From Deltaproteobacteria bacterium UBA6106 (GTDB lineage Bacteria > Desulfobacterota > Syntrophorhabdia > Syntrophorhabdales > Syntrophorhabdaceae): a DNA stretch of 64,000 nt. Position 1 is the stretch's first letter; every line of letters begins with the position of its first letter. The stretch lies in NCBI GenBank assembly GCA_002428485.1, contig DIWM01000011.1:6467-70466 (forward strand), written 5' to 3'. Below, piece by piece: positions 35,536-44,130 of the stretch. Made by a program: the position numbers and the translations under genes. Below the pieces are notes generated by a model that saw nothing but the letters and a program-made list of their open reading frames with translations, was not told the DNA's origin and searched no databases.

Positions 35536-36012
35536 CTATGGCGCTATTCGTTCCGTTATGTGCAAAATGATCTCTGTATAATGGCAGAGTATTTCTCCGA
35601 ATATCCGCGGTTCAATGATCTCAACCTGGCAGGGGGCATTATCACCATTGTCGCCGTCAAGATAGTACCAGGTGGCCCCGTCGGCGGCTGTCCGGAATTT
35701 TTCACAGACATCGTCAATGAGCCCCTGAAATGTCTTGTCCGTCGCGTCGGCGTCTTTCAGACTGAGATACCCTGTGAGTTTGAATACATGATGTCTGAAG
35801 AATGCCCCACGCTTATGCTCGGGAGCCCTGATACGGGTGATCTCCCAGCCCCGTATATGTTTGCTTCCGCCTGTCGGGGTGTAGCTGAACAACGCAATAA
35901 AGGTCGAAGGGTTGGCGGCGTAACGGTAATAATCGTGTACGACGCCGATGTTGGTGACGGCCTCCAGATTTGATTTGATATCGGCGATAATCGTTGTGTA
36001 ATTACCTGGCAC
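35536..36012 (-). CDS. Tail terminator / completion-type protein
   Basis: About 158 aa from a GTG at 36012 (VPGNYTTIIADIKSNLEAVT), which overlaps the upstream gene by 11 bp; the frame is open further but lies inside that gene. The middle FFRHHVFKLTGYLSLKDADATD and DDVCEKFRTAADG match the general look of siphophage tail terminators. Position between the HK97-gp10-like gene and the tail tube supports it. Confidence 0.6.
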   Translation of the reverse strand: MPGNYTTIIADIKSNLEAVTNIGVVHDYYRYAANPSTFIALFSYTPTGGSKHIRGWEITRIRAPEHKRGAFFRHHVFKLTGYLSLKDADATDKTFQGLIDDVCEKFRTAADGATWYYLDGDNGDNAPCQVEIIEPRIFGEILCHYTEIILHITERIAP

Positions 36013-36502
36013 CGGACAACCCCCTTGATATGGTATATCCGGCACGATTAAAGATGCGCGCCACGTCCGGCCAGTGGGCCTCAAACGCCCTGCCGAACAT
36101 ATATGCCCCCGTGAAGCCCTTCTTGCCGATCTTGCGCCGGATCACAAATTCAAGGCTTTTTGCCTCTGACCCGTACTTGCCGAGCTTTAACTCTATCCAT
36201 CGGATCAGCGTCCCCTCCGGAGGCCACTTTTTGCCGGGGGTCCTGCCTTTTTCGAGGACTTCGCCGTACTTGCTCGATGTCGCCACAATTCCCTTTACTA
36301 CGGATTCCCCCTTTTGGACCTCGCTATGGATCGTGGAGAGGAGGCCACCTTTCGCGCCGCCCACACCAACGGGGGCGCGTTCCTTGACCTTGCGCTCCAG
36401 GAACATCGTCGCCTCGTACATGGCAGCGATCAACCCCTGGCTGATTATCCCTGGCGCGCTGCCGTCAAAGATCGGTCCTGAAACAACTATCTTATTTTCC
36501 AT
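36002..36502 (-). CDS. HK97 gp10-like head-tail joining protein
   Basis: 166 aa. MYEATMFLERKVKERAPVGVGGAKGG, EKGRTPGKKWPPEGTLIRWI and RAFEAHWPDVARIF are typical of the HK97-gp10/Mu gpG-like minor tail or completion family. It starts 6 bp after the connector gene, with AGGAGA upstream. Confidence 0.75.
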   Translation of the reverse strand: MENKIVVSGPIFDGSAPGIISQGLIAAMYEATMFLERKVKERAPVGVGGAKGGLLSTIHSEVQKGESVVKGIVATSSKYGEVLEKGRTPGKKWPPEGTLIRWIELKLGKYGSEAKSLEFVIRRKIGKKGFTGAYMFGRAFEAHWPDVARIFNRAGYTISRGLSGAR

Positions 36503-36508
36503 GTCTCC

Positions 36509-37186
36509 TCACCGGTTTTTTCTTGCCCACCTGGGGTGGGTGAGGCGATCGCTGCCGCCGGGATAATTCATCCCCAGGTCGGTAACGACCGTGGCCGCTG
36601 GCGTGGTATCGTCGCCCTTTATCCCCATATGTTCCTTGTACAGCGTCCGGAGCTGCTTTGCCCGCGACGCGAATTCTCCCGATTTTGTGCGGTAGTTGAC
36701 CACGTCGGCATTGATCGTTGAGTCGCCGGTCTGCGTATAGGCATTTGCAAGTGTTTCAAGGCTGTGAGCTGCTGCGAGCTGACAGAACGCATGGAGATCT
36801 ATATCCGGGATGTCGTCGGCCGTGCGGAGCATCGTGTAGGTGACGCGCACACGATCCGTTGCGGCCAGCGTGAAATTGAGCGTCACTATCCCGCTGCGGT
36901 CCGTGATGTAATAGTCCTCTTCGTCGAGCACTGTCGGCGGGAAATCCCCTATCGGGTATTCGATGGACCTGACAACGGAGAACTCCGGGGTCCAGCCGGC
37001 GGGGAGATTCACCTGGCTCGTGCCGTCGCCGTATATGTCGTCGATGACGGGAAGCGGCTTGATGCGGGAATATTCCATCAGGGCCGCGCTGATGCCGGTT
37101 TCGTAATCGTCCGGGTTTGTGAGTTTCCCGGAATCGTCCTTTACGATCGCGATCACCTCGGCCAGGATATCGACAAGTGTGCTCAT
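36509..37186 (-). CDS. Head-tail connector / adaptor protein
   Basis: 225 aa with a helical N-terminus (LVDILAEVIAIVKDDSGKL), a beta domain (WTPEFSVVRSIEYPIGDFPP) and a helical part rich in YTQTGDSTINADVVNYRTKSGEFASRAKQL. This resembles gp6/gp15-type adaptors. GGAGG for its ATG lies inside the 3' end of the O-antigen ligase-like gene, and the two overlap by 4 bp, so translation is coupled across that unusual junction. Confidence 0.65.
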   Translation of the reverse strand: MSTLVDILAEVIAIVKDDSGKLTNPDDYETGISAALMEYSRIKPLPVIDDIYGDGTSQVNLPAGWTPEFSVVRSIEYPIGDFPPTVLDEEDYYITDRSGIVTLNFTLAATDRVRVTYTMLRTADDIPDIDLHAFCQLAAAHSLETLANAYTQTGDSTINADVVNYRTKSGEFASRAKQLRTLYKEHMGIKGDDTTPAATVVTDLGMNYPGGSDRLTHPRWARKNR

Positions 37187-38493
37187 GCTTCCTCCGGATA
37201 TTTAGCCAGGCACAGCCCGGCCCATGCGACCGTCACCACCGCTATGGGCACGATCTGCCAGATAAACCACACGCCGGCGCAGATGCATGACGCCAGCAAA
37301 CCATAGAAGGGCAGCCGGCCGGGGCTTTTCCACCCGCGCCACAAGATATGCCCCAGGGCGGAAAGCAATAGAACAAGCCCGGGGATCCCGGCGGCGAAAA
37401 GGATCTCGATGTACTCGTTGTGGGCCTCGAAGTAAAAACGCTCCGGATATCGTTTTGCCTTATAGTACGCCTCTGCATTGCCGGAGGTGATCTTGTTCGC
37501 CGTTGCCAGGAACATGCCTTTGTCCTCGACTTCGAGATACAGCCTTTTCCGGTCATCAACGAGCAGTTGCGTCGGTGTGCTGAGCAAGGGCACTACCGTG
37601 CAGAATTGCCCGTATCCCCATCCGCGAAAAGGTTTCTGCAGGGCGATGAACGTGCTCTCTTTCCAGGTCTGCACGCGTGAGTTTTTGTGACTCTCCCAGT
37701 TGAACGGATCGGCGAACATCACATAACACGCACCGGCGGCGAGCACGAGAACAACAGCCGCAATGCGCACCGTGACGATTTTAATGCGCCTGGATAAACC
37801 ATAAAAATAAAAATAACGAGGGCGCGCCGACGATAAAAAATAGACAATTCCGACCGCGCCGGCGGCCATCATGCCTGTTGTCGCCTGTGCCATCACGAGC
37901 CCCGCCAGCGGGATGGGCGCAAGCCATACCCAGCGGCGCCGGAAAAACGCGGGCAGGCATACCGCCATGAGAGCAGATGTCTCTCCGACGTTGGTCTGCA
38001 AGCCGACGATGGTATGACTCCCCCCGTAGACCGGCCGGTACCCTATTGTCAGATCGGCCACCTGCAGGACCTGCCATAACACCGTAGCGATCGCGTACAG
38101 GCATATGAGATTGTATATCCTTGTGTTTGACACCGGCACCCGGGACAAAAGATACAGACCTCCGCCGTAAATAACGGCAGTTAGCGCCGCAAGGATCGGG
38201 GTCAACGGGTGGGTGTAGAAACATATCGCCGTCCATATCAAAAACAGCCCTGCAGGAAGCGACCGCAATAACAATTGCAGCCCGATGGCGGTCACGATTG
38301 CATAAGTAAACGTCATATATCTGTCCAGTCTGGTGTTCCCGCTCGTAGCAAATAAACAGACCCCGGCAAAAAGCGCGATCATCGTCAGGGCATTGATAAT
38401 ACCCCGGGCATTTATAGCGCCGCTCAATTTGTTGTAAGACCAGGGGGAGATCTTCCTCCCCCATCGTCTTATCTGTCTGTTTACGATGCGCAT
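37183..38493 (-). CDS. O-antigen ligase/polymerase-like (Wzy_C) membrane protein in phage late operon
   Basis: 436 aa with about ten membrane segments. The large loop and end carry the hallmarks of the O-antigen ligase/Wzy polymerase superfamily: Arg273 in NSRVQTWKES, GWGYGQF (291-297) and HNEYIEILFAAGIPGLVLLL (358-377). These enzymes move or join undecaprenyl-linked glycans at the periplasmic face of the inner membrane. Here the gene lies between an exported phage protein and the connector gene, overlapping the latter. A likely role is altering host surface polysaccharide to block superinfection or aid release; that is inference. Confidence 0.8.
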   Translation of the reverse strand: MRIVNRQIRRWGRKISPWSYNKLSGAINARGIINALTMIALFAGVCLFATSGNTRLDRYMTFTYAIVTAIGLQLLLRSLPAGLFLIWTAICFYTHPLTPILAALTAVIYGGGLYLLSRVPVSNTRIYNLICLYAIATVLWQVLQVADLTIGYRPVYGGSHTIVGLQTNVGETSALMAVCLPAFFRRRWVWLAPIPLAGLVMAQATTGMMAAGAVGIVYFLSSARPRYFYFYGLSRRIKIVTVRIAAVVLVLAAGACYVMFADPFNWESHKNSRVQTWKESTFIALQKPFRGWGYGQFCTVVPLLSTPTQLLVDDRKRLYLEVEDKGMFLATANKITSGNAEAYYKAKRYPERFYFEAHNEYIEILFAAGIPGLVLLLSALGHILWRGWKSPGRLPFYGLLASCICAGVWFIWQIVPIAVVTVAWAGLCLAKYPEEA

Positions 38494-38503
38494 CGTACCG
38501 CGC

Positions 38504-38956
38504 CTACTGCCTCTTTACCGGCACGACTACCGTCAGATCGGTCAGGGACGGGCTGGTGCCTGTCATGTTAAGGATCACGCTGAGCGTGGCCTCATCCGTT
38601 ATGGACGGCGTTGTGGCCAGCGTACCGTCGGTCACTGTGGCGGAGCTTATTATCTGTACAGGTGTCGTCAACAGTGAAGTGCTGCTCGCCTGCAGGTCCA
38701 CGGTCTGGCTCGCCACGTTCGACGTCCCTGAAACCGACCTCGCGAATACCGATACAGAGAGCACCCGGTACGGCCAGGGGACCTTAAACTGGATGGGCGT
38801 GACGGTTGACGTGAACGTGCCGCTCACATGGAATACCCATGTTTCATATCCTGTGCTTCCCGTCGACGGGTTATCGGTTGCCGCCTGCACCGGTATGCTA
38901 AAGGCGAGCAACGCCAGGATCATCATCATTATCAAACTTGCCTTGAATCTTTTCAT
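38504..38956 (-). CDS. Exported beta-rich protein in phage head operon
   Basis: 150 aa. A clear signal peptide (about 1-25, MKRFKASLIMMMILALLAFS, ending PVQA) precedes a Ser/Thr-rich beta domain: PWPYRVLSVSVFARSVSGTS and TVDLQASSTSLLTTPVQI. The mature part looks like phage head-decoration or fibre beta-sandwiches, yet a virion protein should not have a signal peptide. It lies between the capsid fusion and the O-antigen ligase-like gene and may work with the latter in the periplasm. AGGAGG precedes the ATG. Confidence 0.65.
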   Translation of the reverse strand: MKRFKASLIMMMILALLAFSIPVQAATDNPSTGSTGYETWVFHVSGTFTSTVTPIQFKVPWPYRVLSVSVFARSVSGTSNVASQTVDLQASSTSLLTTPVQIISSATVTDGTLATTPSITDEATLSVILNMTGTSPSLTDLTVVVPVKRQ

Positions 38957-39037
38957 TGGATAACCTCCTTTTTTTATGCGCGGGGGAGGAAGGGCCGGGG
39001 GATAACCTCCGGCCGCCGCCCGTACCCCATGCTGATT

Positions 39038-40594
39038 TTACACAACCGACTTGTCAAGGCCGCGGTAATCGATCACCTCGACCTCATATTCATGCCGCAT
39101 CTTGTACTGGATCTTGTCCGCAACGAACATCTGCCCCACGAGGGGGTTGTCGGCAACAAAAAGCTCCGGCTCTTTCTGCCCGTTGAGATAGGCGATCTCC
39201 ATGATCTCCACTTCGCTCTTGTCGGCGATAAGCCCCCAGTCGTTGGTGTCGGTCGTGAGCGGCAATGTGATGATCCGCTCATGGTTTGCCCCGAACCTTC
39301 CCGCGTGCGGGTTGCCGCCCGCCACACCGGGCCAGGGGGAATTCAGGCCGTATGCTATTGATTCCAGCTCGATGGGTATCCATTCATATAGCGGACGCAG
39401 CGCGAGCTTCTTGCTGGAATCCTGTTCGGTCTGGTTGAACATGGCGGTGAGCCTGTTATAGAGCGTCGCCACGCCGGTTGCGTCATTGGTGAGCGTCACC
39501 GCGCCGAGGTTGGCGTGGTCGGCGTGAAATATTGCCTTGGAATCGCCGTCCCATGTGGCATTGGTGATGATCTTGTTCCAGACTCGCTGTGCCTTGGTCC
39601 TTCTTGCCGCGCGGGAGAGGCGGGAAACGAGTGTCTGGACGCTCTTTATGTCGTCGTTCATGACGACCTTGCGGGTGACCGTCAGGATGACCCCTTTCTG
39701 GTTCACCGCGTATGAGATCTCTGCGTCGAGCGGCATTGCAATCTCGACGTAATCTGCGGTTTCAGGGTCCACGTCAGGCAGGTCCCCGAAGTAGCCCACC
39801 AGGACCGATTCCAGTGTCCGGAAATCGCGGGCGTTCCGTTCGTAGCTGATGAGCGCGTCCTCCTTGAAATCGATGGCCTTGTAATCCTGGACCATGCGGC
39901 GGTATAGCGTGTTGCCGAGGACATAGGTGAAGCTCGATGTGCTGTATGCCGCGGGGAGGCGCATCATTGACATGAGCTGTTCGCCGATCTTCTGTCCTTC
40001 CCTGCTCACGCGGCCCGTGACGTCCCGGTCGCCGGTGATCTGTTCATAGGCGGCCCTGAGGGATCGCATGGGGCTTACGTTCCTGTGCCGTTCATCGACC
40101 TCGACGCCGAAGAGTATGTCCATCGCCGCCTGGATCTTCTCGGGCTCTTCGCTGCCGAGCCTTATCATCCCGCCGCCCTCGACCGATCCCGAACCCGTGA
40201 TCTTGTCGATATACTCCTTTTCGTCTTTGATCGCCGCCTGGATCTGCTCGCCCGTTACCACCTTGCCGTCAAGGTGTTTTCTGACGCGCAACTGCGAGAT
40301 CTCCGGGAGGTTGGATTCTTTCAGCGCGTCCTTGAGCGAAAGCCCTGCTGCGAGGATCTTTGTCTCCTTCAGTATGTCCTCTGCCGACGTATCGCTCATG
40401 TTCGCGATGAGGTCCTTCATCGCCGCCGTCACCTGCGAGACAACCTCGGCCCCTGTCCCTGCCGGGACGATCGCCGATGTGAGGAGCTCCGTCACCTCGT
40501 CTTCCGTTACTGTTTTGTCCGTTACTTTTGCCTCAATGGTCGCATAGAGGTCAGGCCTCTGCGCCTTCAAGGCAGCCAATAATTTGTTCAGCAT
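39038..40594 (-). CDS. Nested scaffold-capsid product from internal start
   Basis: An in-frame ATG at 40594 (MLNKLLAALKAQRPDL, residue 278 of the fusion) has AAAGGAGG 6 bp upstream, far better than needed by chance. Translation from it gives 518 aa: scaffold plus capsid without protease. Lambda C/Nu3 and Mu I/Z are precedents for nested scaffolds. It would let the phage make far more capsid than protease. Confidence 0.6.
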   Translation of the reverse strand: MLNKLLAALKAQRPDLYATIEAKVTDKTVTEDEVTELLTSAIVPAGTGAEVVSQVTAAMKDLIANMSDTSAEDILKETKILAAGLSLKDALKESNLPEISQLRVRKHLDGKVVTGEQIQAAIKDEKEYIDKITGSGSVEGGGMIRLGSEEPEKIQAAMDILFGVEVDERHRNVSPMRSLRAAYEQITGDRDVTGRVSREGQKIGEQLMSMMRLPAAYSTSSFTYVLGNTLYRRMVQDYKAIDFKEDALISYERNARDFRTLESVLVGYFGDLPDVDPETADYVEIAMPLDAEISYAVNQKGVILTVTRKVVMNDDIKSVQTLVSRLSRAARRTKAQRVWNKIITNATWDGDSKAIFHADHANLGAVTLTNDATGVATLYNRLTAMFNQTEQDSSKKLALRPLYEWIPIELESIAYGLNSPWPGVAGGNPHAGRFGANHERIITLPLTTDTNDWGLIADKSEVEIMEIAYLNGQKEPELFVADNPLVGQMFVADKIQYKMRHEYEVEVIDYRGLDKSVV

Positions 40595-41425
40595 CTCTGC
40601 CTCCTTTTGGCCTGCCTTAGCGGCTGCGGCCATTCTCAAGAATTTTCCCCCTCCTATGGGGTCGTACACTACATCAACGGAGTCGACCTTGACGATCTCC
40701 TCCACCTTTTTTGGTCCGGATGCCCCGGCCATTGTCGTCCTTGCCATGACATCATGAGACAGGCCGACGATGTCCTTCTTGCCCCGGTCCCATGCGTCGG
40801 CGATCATGTCCCTCAGCCATTGCGAGCTTTTCAGGATATTGAAGGTGCCCTCCAGCCCGGTCGCGTTCGGCTTCACATCTGATATCCAGCCGGCGAGATC
40901 CCGCACGGACTTGCCGTAAGGATTTGCCGGGTCGTCGTGCTGCCCCTGCGTGAGGGCAAAAACCCGGGCGCCCTCGTATATGGGAGCGGCAGCGTGGAGA
41001 ACCGCCAGCGGGTATTCTGCGCGGCCCTGTTTATCGGTGCCAGCCTCGACGATCTGCACGATCCACTTCCAGCCATAATCCTGAGCCTTTGGTTCCCCTA
41101 CGGCGGCAAAGAAGCGGCCCGATGATTGGATCGCGACATAATCGACCTGCTTTCGCACCTTCGACATATCGCCGGTTACGACCTTGCCGTTCTCGTCGAT
41201 GGTATAGGGCACTTCATAGAGTTGGCCTGCGTCATCGGATATAATGCAGTGGTCGGTATAGACATCCACAACGTCACCCCTGGAATTGGGGAACGCCGCC
41301 GTAAATGACTCGCAAAGGGCGCGGCGGATCTCGTTGAAGCTCATGGCAGTTTTTAATACATCGGTCGGGTCGTTCCCGCCGCCGGCAGCCAGCAACCGTG
41401 TGAGGTTATTTCCCTTTTTTCCCAT
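39038..41425 (-). CDS. Protease-scaffold-major capsid fusion protein
   Basis: 795 aa in one frame. Residues about 1-270 look like a prohead serine protease (VLHAAAPIYEGARVFAL with the probable His; IVGLSHDVMA with the probable Ser). About 278-430 is a helical, charged scaffold. About 440-795 is an HK97-fold/Mu gpT-like capsid (FTYVLGNTLYRRMVQDYKAI; VSRLSRAARRTKAQRVWNKI; FHADHANLGAV). In B3-type phages protease/scaffold and capsid are usually separate genes. A strong internal ribosome site allows a shorter product. Confidence 0.75.
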   Translation of the reverse strand: MGKKGNNLTRLLAAGGGNDPTDVLKTAMSFNEIRRALCESFTAAFPNSRGDVVDVYTDHCIISDDAGQLYEVPYTIDENGKVVTGDMSKVRKQVDYVAIQSSGRFFAAVGEPKAQDYGWKWIVQIVEAGTDKQGRAEYPLAVLHAAAPIYEGARVFALTQGQHDDPANPYGKSVRDLAGWISDVKPNATGLEGTFNILKSSQWLRDMIADAWDRGKKDIVGLSHDVMARTTMAGASGPKKVEEIVKVDSVDVVYDPIGGGKFLRMAAAAKAGQKEAEMLNKLLAALKAQRPDLYATIEAKVTDKTVTEDEVTELLTSAIVPAGTGAEVVSQVTAAMKDLIANMSDTSAEDILKETKILAAGLSLKDALKESNLPEISQLRVRKHLDGKVVTGEQIQAAIKDEKEYIDKITGSGSVEGGGMIRLGSEEPEKIQAAMDILFGVEVDERHRNVSPMRSLRAAYEQITGDRDVTGRVSREGQKIGEQLMSMMRLPAAYSTSSFTYVLGNTLYRRMVQDYKAIDFKEDALISYERNARDFRTLESVLVGYFGDLPDVDPETADYVEIAMPLDAEISYAVNQKGVILTVTRKVVMNDDIKSVQTLVSRLSRAARRTKAQRVWNKIITNATWDGDSKAIFHADHANLGAVTLTNDATGVATLYNRLTAMFNQTEQDSSKKLALRPLYEWIPIELESIAYGLNSPWPGVAGGNPHAGRFGANHERIITLPLTTDTNDWGLIADKSEVEIMEIAYLNGQKEPELFVADNPLVGQMFVADKIQYKMRHEYEVEVIDYRGLDKSVV
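40595..40612 (-). promoter_or_regulatory. Internal ribosome binding site in the capsid fusion gene
   Basis: Minus strand AAAAGGAGGCAGAG directly before the ATG at 40594, inside an open frame. Confidence 0.6.
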
Positions 41426-41669
41426 TGTCCTCTTTGCCTCCCTCTCCTCCGCTTTTCTGCGGGGTCTTGGAAACGTCGTATTTCCGGCCGTCCGCCGTCA
41501 CAATGTGGAACGTGTTGCCATCGTCGCGCTCGGCGATGATATCCTTGACATCGAGGGGCCGCTCGACAGGGAAGTATCTATTCCTTTTCTGCCCGTCCTT
41601 GACGACTTCCTTTTTCTCTGACGTCCTGAATATCAAACCTTCCAGGTGTTTCTGTTCTACTCTTGCCAT
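41406..41669 (-). CDS. Small phage protein between MuF and capsid fusion
   Basis: 87 aa. MARVEQKHLEGLIFRTSEKK, then VKDIIAERDDGNTFHIVTAD, and a Lys/Gly-rich end. Its last bases overlap the start of the capsid fusion by 20 bp. AGGAGG precedes the ATG. Not recognised; perhaps a small head-assembly factor. Confidence 0.65.
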   Translation of the reverse strand: MARVEQKHLEGLIFRTSEKKEVVKDGQKRNRYFPVERPLDVKDIIAERDDGNTFHIVTADGRKYDVSKTPQKSGGEGGKEDNGKKGK

Positions 41670-41708
41670 GATCTGTTACCTCCTTTTTTATAGTTATCTG
41701 TCCCACAT

Positions 41709-42509
41709 CTACTGCCAGTTTGCGTGATACGGCACGTGGTCGCATCCGCAGTTTATCGTCTCCGCTATCGGCGCCGCCGGATCGCGCGGGAACATCATGG
41801 GGATACCTCCCACCATAAACGGCTCGCTGACGGGGACGTGCTTCCCGTGCATCGCAAGATGGGCGGGCCTCGGCTTCGCCGGATGCCCCGCGTGGATCCA
41901 TTGCTTTTCCAGCCCTGGTACATATTCCGATGCAAGGTCCATCCTGAGCTGCGCGGCCTCGGAGAATATCCTCCCCATCTCTGTCTGTGTTATGGCCTCC
42001 GCCCTGCGCGATATATCCGCGAACCTGCCCGAATCTATTGATTCGCCGATCGCCTTCGCGACCTCCTGCGGGGTCTTGTTGCCGACGATACCGAGCGTCA
42101 GCTCTCCCTTGATCTTGTACCAGGCGTCGCTGAAAAGACTTTCCAGGTACCCGCTGGAATATTCTTTCAGCGAATCGAGGAGCGATGTCGGCAGGTGATA
42201 GCCGGTATAGATACCGTTGACGGCAAGCGGGGCGTCGACGAGCGCCTTGCCGTGGTCCCATGCCCGGTCGAGCAGGCCGGCCAGTTCTGTGCTGGCTTTG
42301 CCCGAATAGACGGCGATCTGGCTCTCAAGAGAATTAAGCGTCTGTTTCAGGTGATGGGCGTCCCATGTACCGAGGGCGGCCTTGCCGAGCTCGGCCTGCA
42401 CCTGGCCGTGGAGATCTTCGAGGATCCTGAGCATCGATTCCGTGCCGCTGATGATGTCCCGATCCTTCGCTTTAAGGGCATTCTTTATCGTCTGGGTCAC
42501 TTTTGCCAT
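41709..42509 (-). CDS. Phage head morphogenesis protein (SPP1 gp7 / MuF-like)
   Basis: 266 aa. Helical N-terminal half, then the MuF core: DISRRAEAITQTEMGRIFSEA, EKQWIHAGHPAKPRPAHLAM and the C-terminal ETINCGCDHVPYHANWQ, all typical of the SPP1-gp7/MuF minor head family. It is injected or packaged with DNA and needed for head assembly. It starts at the stop of a 54-aa gene, just downstream of portal. Confidence 0.88.
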   Translation of the reverse strand: MAKVTQTIKNALKAKDRDIISGTESMLRILEDLHGQVQAELGKAALGTWDAHHLKQTLNSLESQIAVYSGKASTELAGLLDRAWDHGKALVDAPLAVNGIYTGYHLPTSLLDSLKEYSSGYLESLFSDAWYKIKGELTLGIVGNKTPQEVAKAIGESIDSGRFADISRRAEAITQTEMGRIFSEAAQLRMDLASEYVPGLEKQWIHAGHPAKPRPAHLAMHGKHVPVSEPFMVGGIPMMFPRDPAAPIAETINCGCDHVPYHANWQ

Positions 42510-42674
42510 CTAAGCAACCCCCCATATCCCTTGTACAATCGCGCTTGACATGTTTATAACACCTGTCACGGGGATTATTAGGGGTTTTGCCTGGGTCGGA
42601 GGCGTCGCGTTGAAAAAACCCCCTGTTTTTGCTATCGGGGAAATCGTGGTGATCCGGCTGCCTCGATCACTCAT
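42510..42674 (-). CDS. Small 54-aa protein between portal and MuF
   Basis: MSDRGSRITTISPIAKTGGF, then a Pro/Thr-rich stretch and a hydrophobic end. The ATG overlaps the portal stop and its TAG abuts the MuF ATG, so it exactly fills the gap. The tight fit supports a real gene. Function unknown. Confidence 0.55.
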   Translation of the reverse strand: MSDRGSRITTISPIAKTGGFFNATPPTQAKPLIIPVTGVINMSSAIVQGIWGVA

Positions 42675-44130
42675 TGGTCACAACCTCCAGGGGCGGCCTT
42701 TTGTTGTCCCCTCGCTTCAGGTAATCCTCGTACCCTTTTGTCGTTTCCTGCTCCTCCACTGTTTTTTTGATCTCCTCGAAATTCATCTCCACGCCGGTGA
42801 AGCTCACGATGCTCGCAAAGAGCTTCCTGGCCGTATCCTTATCTACCCAGCCCTGTATCTCTGCGGTGACGACCGCCGTGGCCATCTGCTGTGCGGAGGT
42901 CGCCAGCTTGGATATATCTTTTGTGCCCATCTCCGGGGTGATGATCGAGAATGCGGCCTCCTCGTCGCTGACGTTGAGATACCGCGCCTTCCTGGCCTGG
43001 CGTATCTGGTAACCCAGCATGTCTGCCATGATATATCTCACGGTGAGCTGCTTCTGACTCAGGATCTTCACCGCCGGCCTGTCCATCTCGGACGCGGTGC
43101 CGCGGTTCACGTCGCCCCCGCCGCCGTACCAGTGCTCCGGGATGCCGAAGCGGCCGAGGATGTGGTTGCGGAATATCCTCGCCCCCGTTTCCGCGTCTTC
43201 CGCCTTGAGGTCCGGCGTGACGGCGTCGAGTGTCACCTTCTCGTTGTGCCCGTAGGCGGAGCCGCTCTTCTTGGTGAAATTTTTAAGATGCTCTTTGATG
43301 TCCTCGGCTTTCCCGCCTTCGATCTTCAGGTCCCAGATGAACGAATTGAACTGCGGCCACTTATCGCTGTAGTCAAAGAGGAACTGTTCGTAGACGTCGA
43401 GCCAGTCAGCCACGGGGAGCAACGCAGATCTGCCACGCGGCGAGTTCGTCACGTTGTTGATGGACCAGAAAAAGCATTCTCCGTCAATGAGCTGGTTTCT
43501 GATCTGCCGGGCGGCAGGAGAGAGGACGTGCTCCGCCTCATCCGGGAGGATCGTCCTGTAACGTTTTGGATCGGCCTTGTAGACCGTGCCTCCTATATTA
43601 CCGATCCATTCTTTTGTCAGAACGCCAATAATCATCCGGACGTTCTCAGGATCGGTGATCACCTGGTCGATATACGCCGGGTCGACGTACCCGACTCTCA
43701 CGCGGCCGGTCTGCTTCGCGGTAAAGGCCGGAAAGCACAGCTCGCCGAATGTCTGCAGCTCGTTCACGTGCTTCGGAAAATAAAGCGGCATACGGTTCAC
43801 GGGGTCGTTCCAGAATCCATCGAGCACGGCCTGGACTTGCTTATTTTTTGATTCGTAGGGCATGCCTTCCGCGAGGATAAAGGCGGTCGTTATATCGACG
43901 AGCCAGCCGGCGAGGGGGTTTGTCTCGACGAGCCAGAAGGCGATCTCCATCATGCGGTCCTGCGTGACCGGAAGGAGATCCCGCTCGGCATTGCCTGTAA
44001 GCTTCCGCCATTGGATGTCCTCTATAGTCGGAGCGGACAGCGACGATGATGCGGCAGTCAGGCGGTCGGCGCCGAGATCATACATCTTCTTGCCGAAGAG
44101 CTTTTGTGTTGCCCACTCTTTTAGTTTCAT
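42667..44130 (-). CDS. Portal protein (SPP1/Mu-like)
   Basis: 487 aa. The N-terminal clip/wing pattern (FWLVETNPLAGWLVDITTAF, VDPAYIDQVITDPEN), SPRGRSALLPVADWLDVYE, and the stem/crown part FRNHILGRFGIPEHWYGGGGD and ATSAQQMATAVVTAE fit the DUF1073/SPP1-type portal family. The dodecameric portal sits at a capsid vertex and works with terminase in packaging. Overlaps terminase by 4 bp. Confidence 0.85.
   Translation of the reverse strand: MKLKEWATQKLFGKKMYDLGADRLTAASSSLSAPTIEDIQWRKLTGNAERDLLPVTQDRMMEIAFWLVETNPLAGWLVDITTAFILAEGMPYESKNKQVQAVLDGFWNDPVNRMPLYFPKHVNELQTFGELCFPAFTAKQTGRVRVGYVDPAYIDQVITDPENVRMIIGVLTKEWIGNIGGTVYKADPKRYRTILPDEAEHVLSPAARQIRNQLIDGECFFWSINNVTNSPRGRSALLPVADWLDVYEQFLFDYSDKWPQFNSFIWDLKIEGGKAEDIKEHLKNFTKKSGSAYGHNEKVTLDAVTPDLKAEDAETGARIFRNHILGRFGIPEHWYGGGGDVNRGTASEMDRPAVKILSQKQLTVRYIMADMLGYQIRQARKARYLNVSDEEAAFSIITPEMGTKDISKLATSAQQMATAVVTAEIQGWVDKDTARKLFASIVSFTGVEMNFEEIKKTVEEQETTKGYEDYLKRGDNKRPPLEVVTNE

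Noticed and set aside
37183..38956. O-antigen-ligase-like region as misassembled host DNA
   Set aside because: The gene overlaps the connector start codon and supplies its ribosome site, and both genes are on the late-operon strand.
42550..43851. 433-codon plus-strand frame antisense to portal and the 54-aa gene
   Set aside because: Composition is that of a shadow frame in GC-rich DNA; the minus strand has a clear portal protein and tightly packed neighbours.
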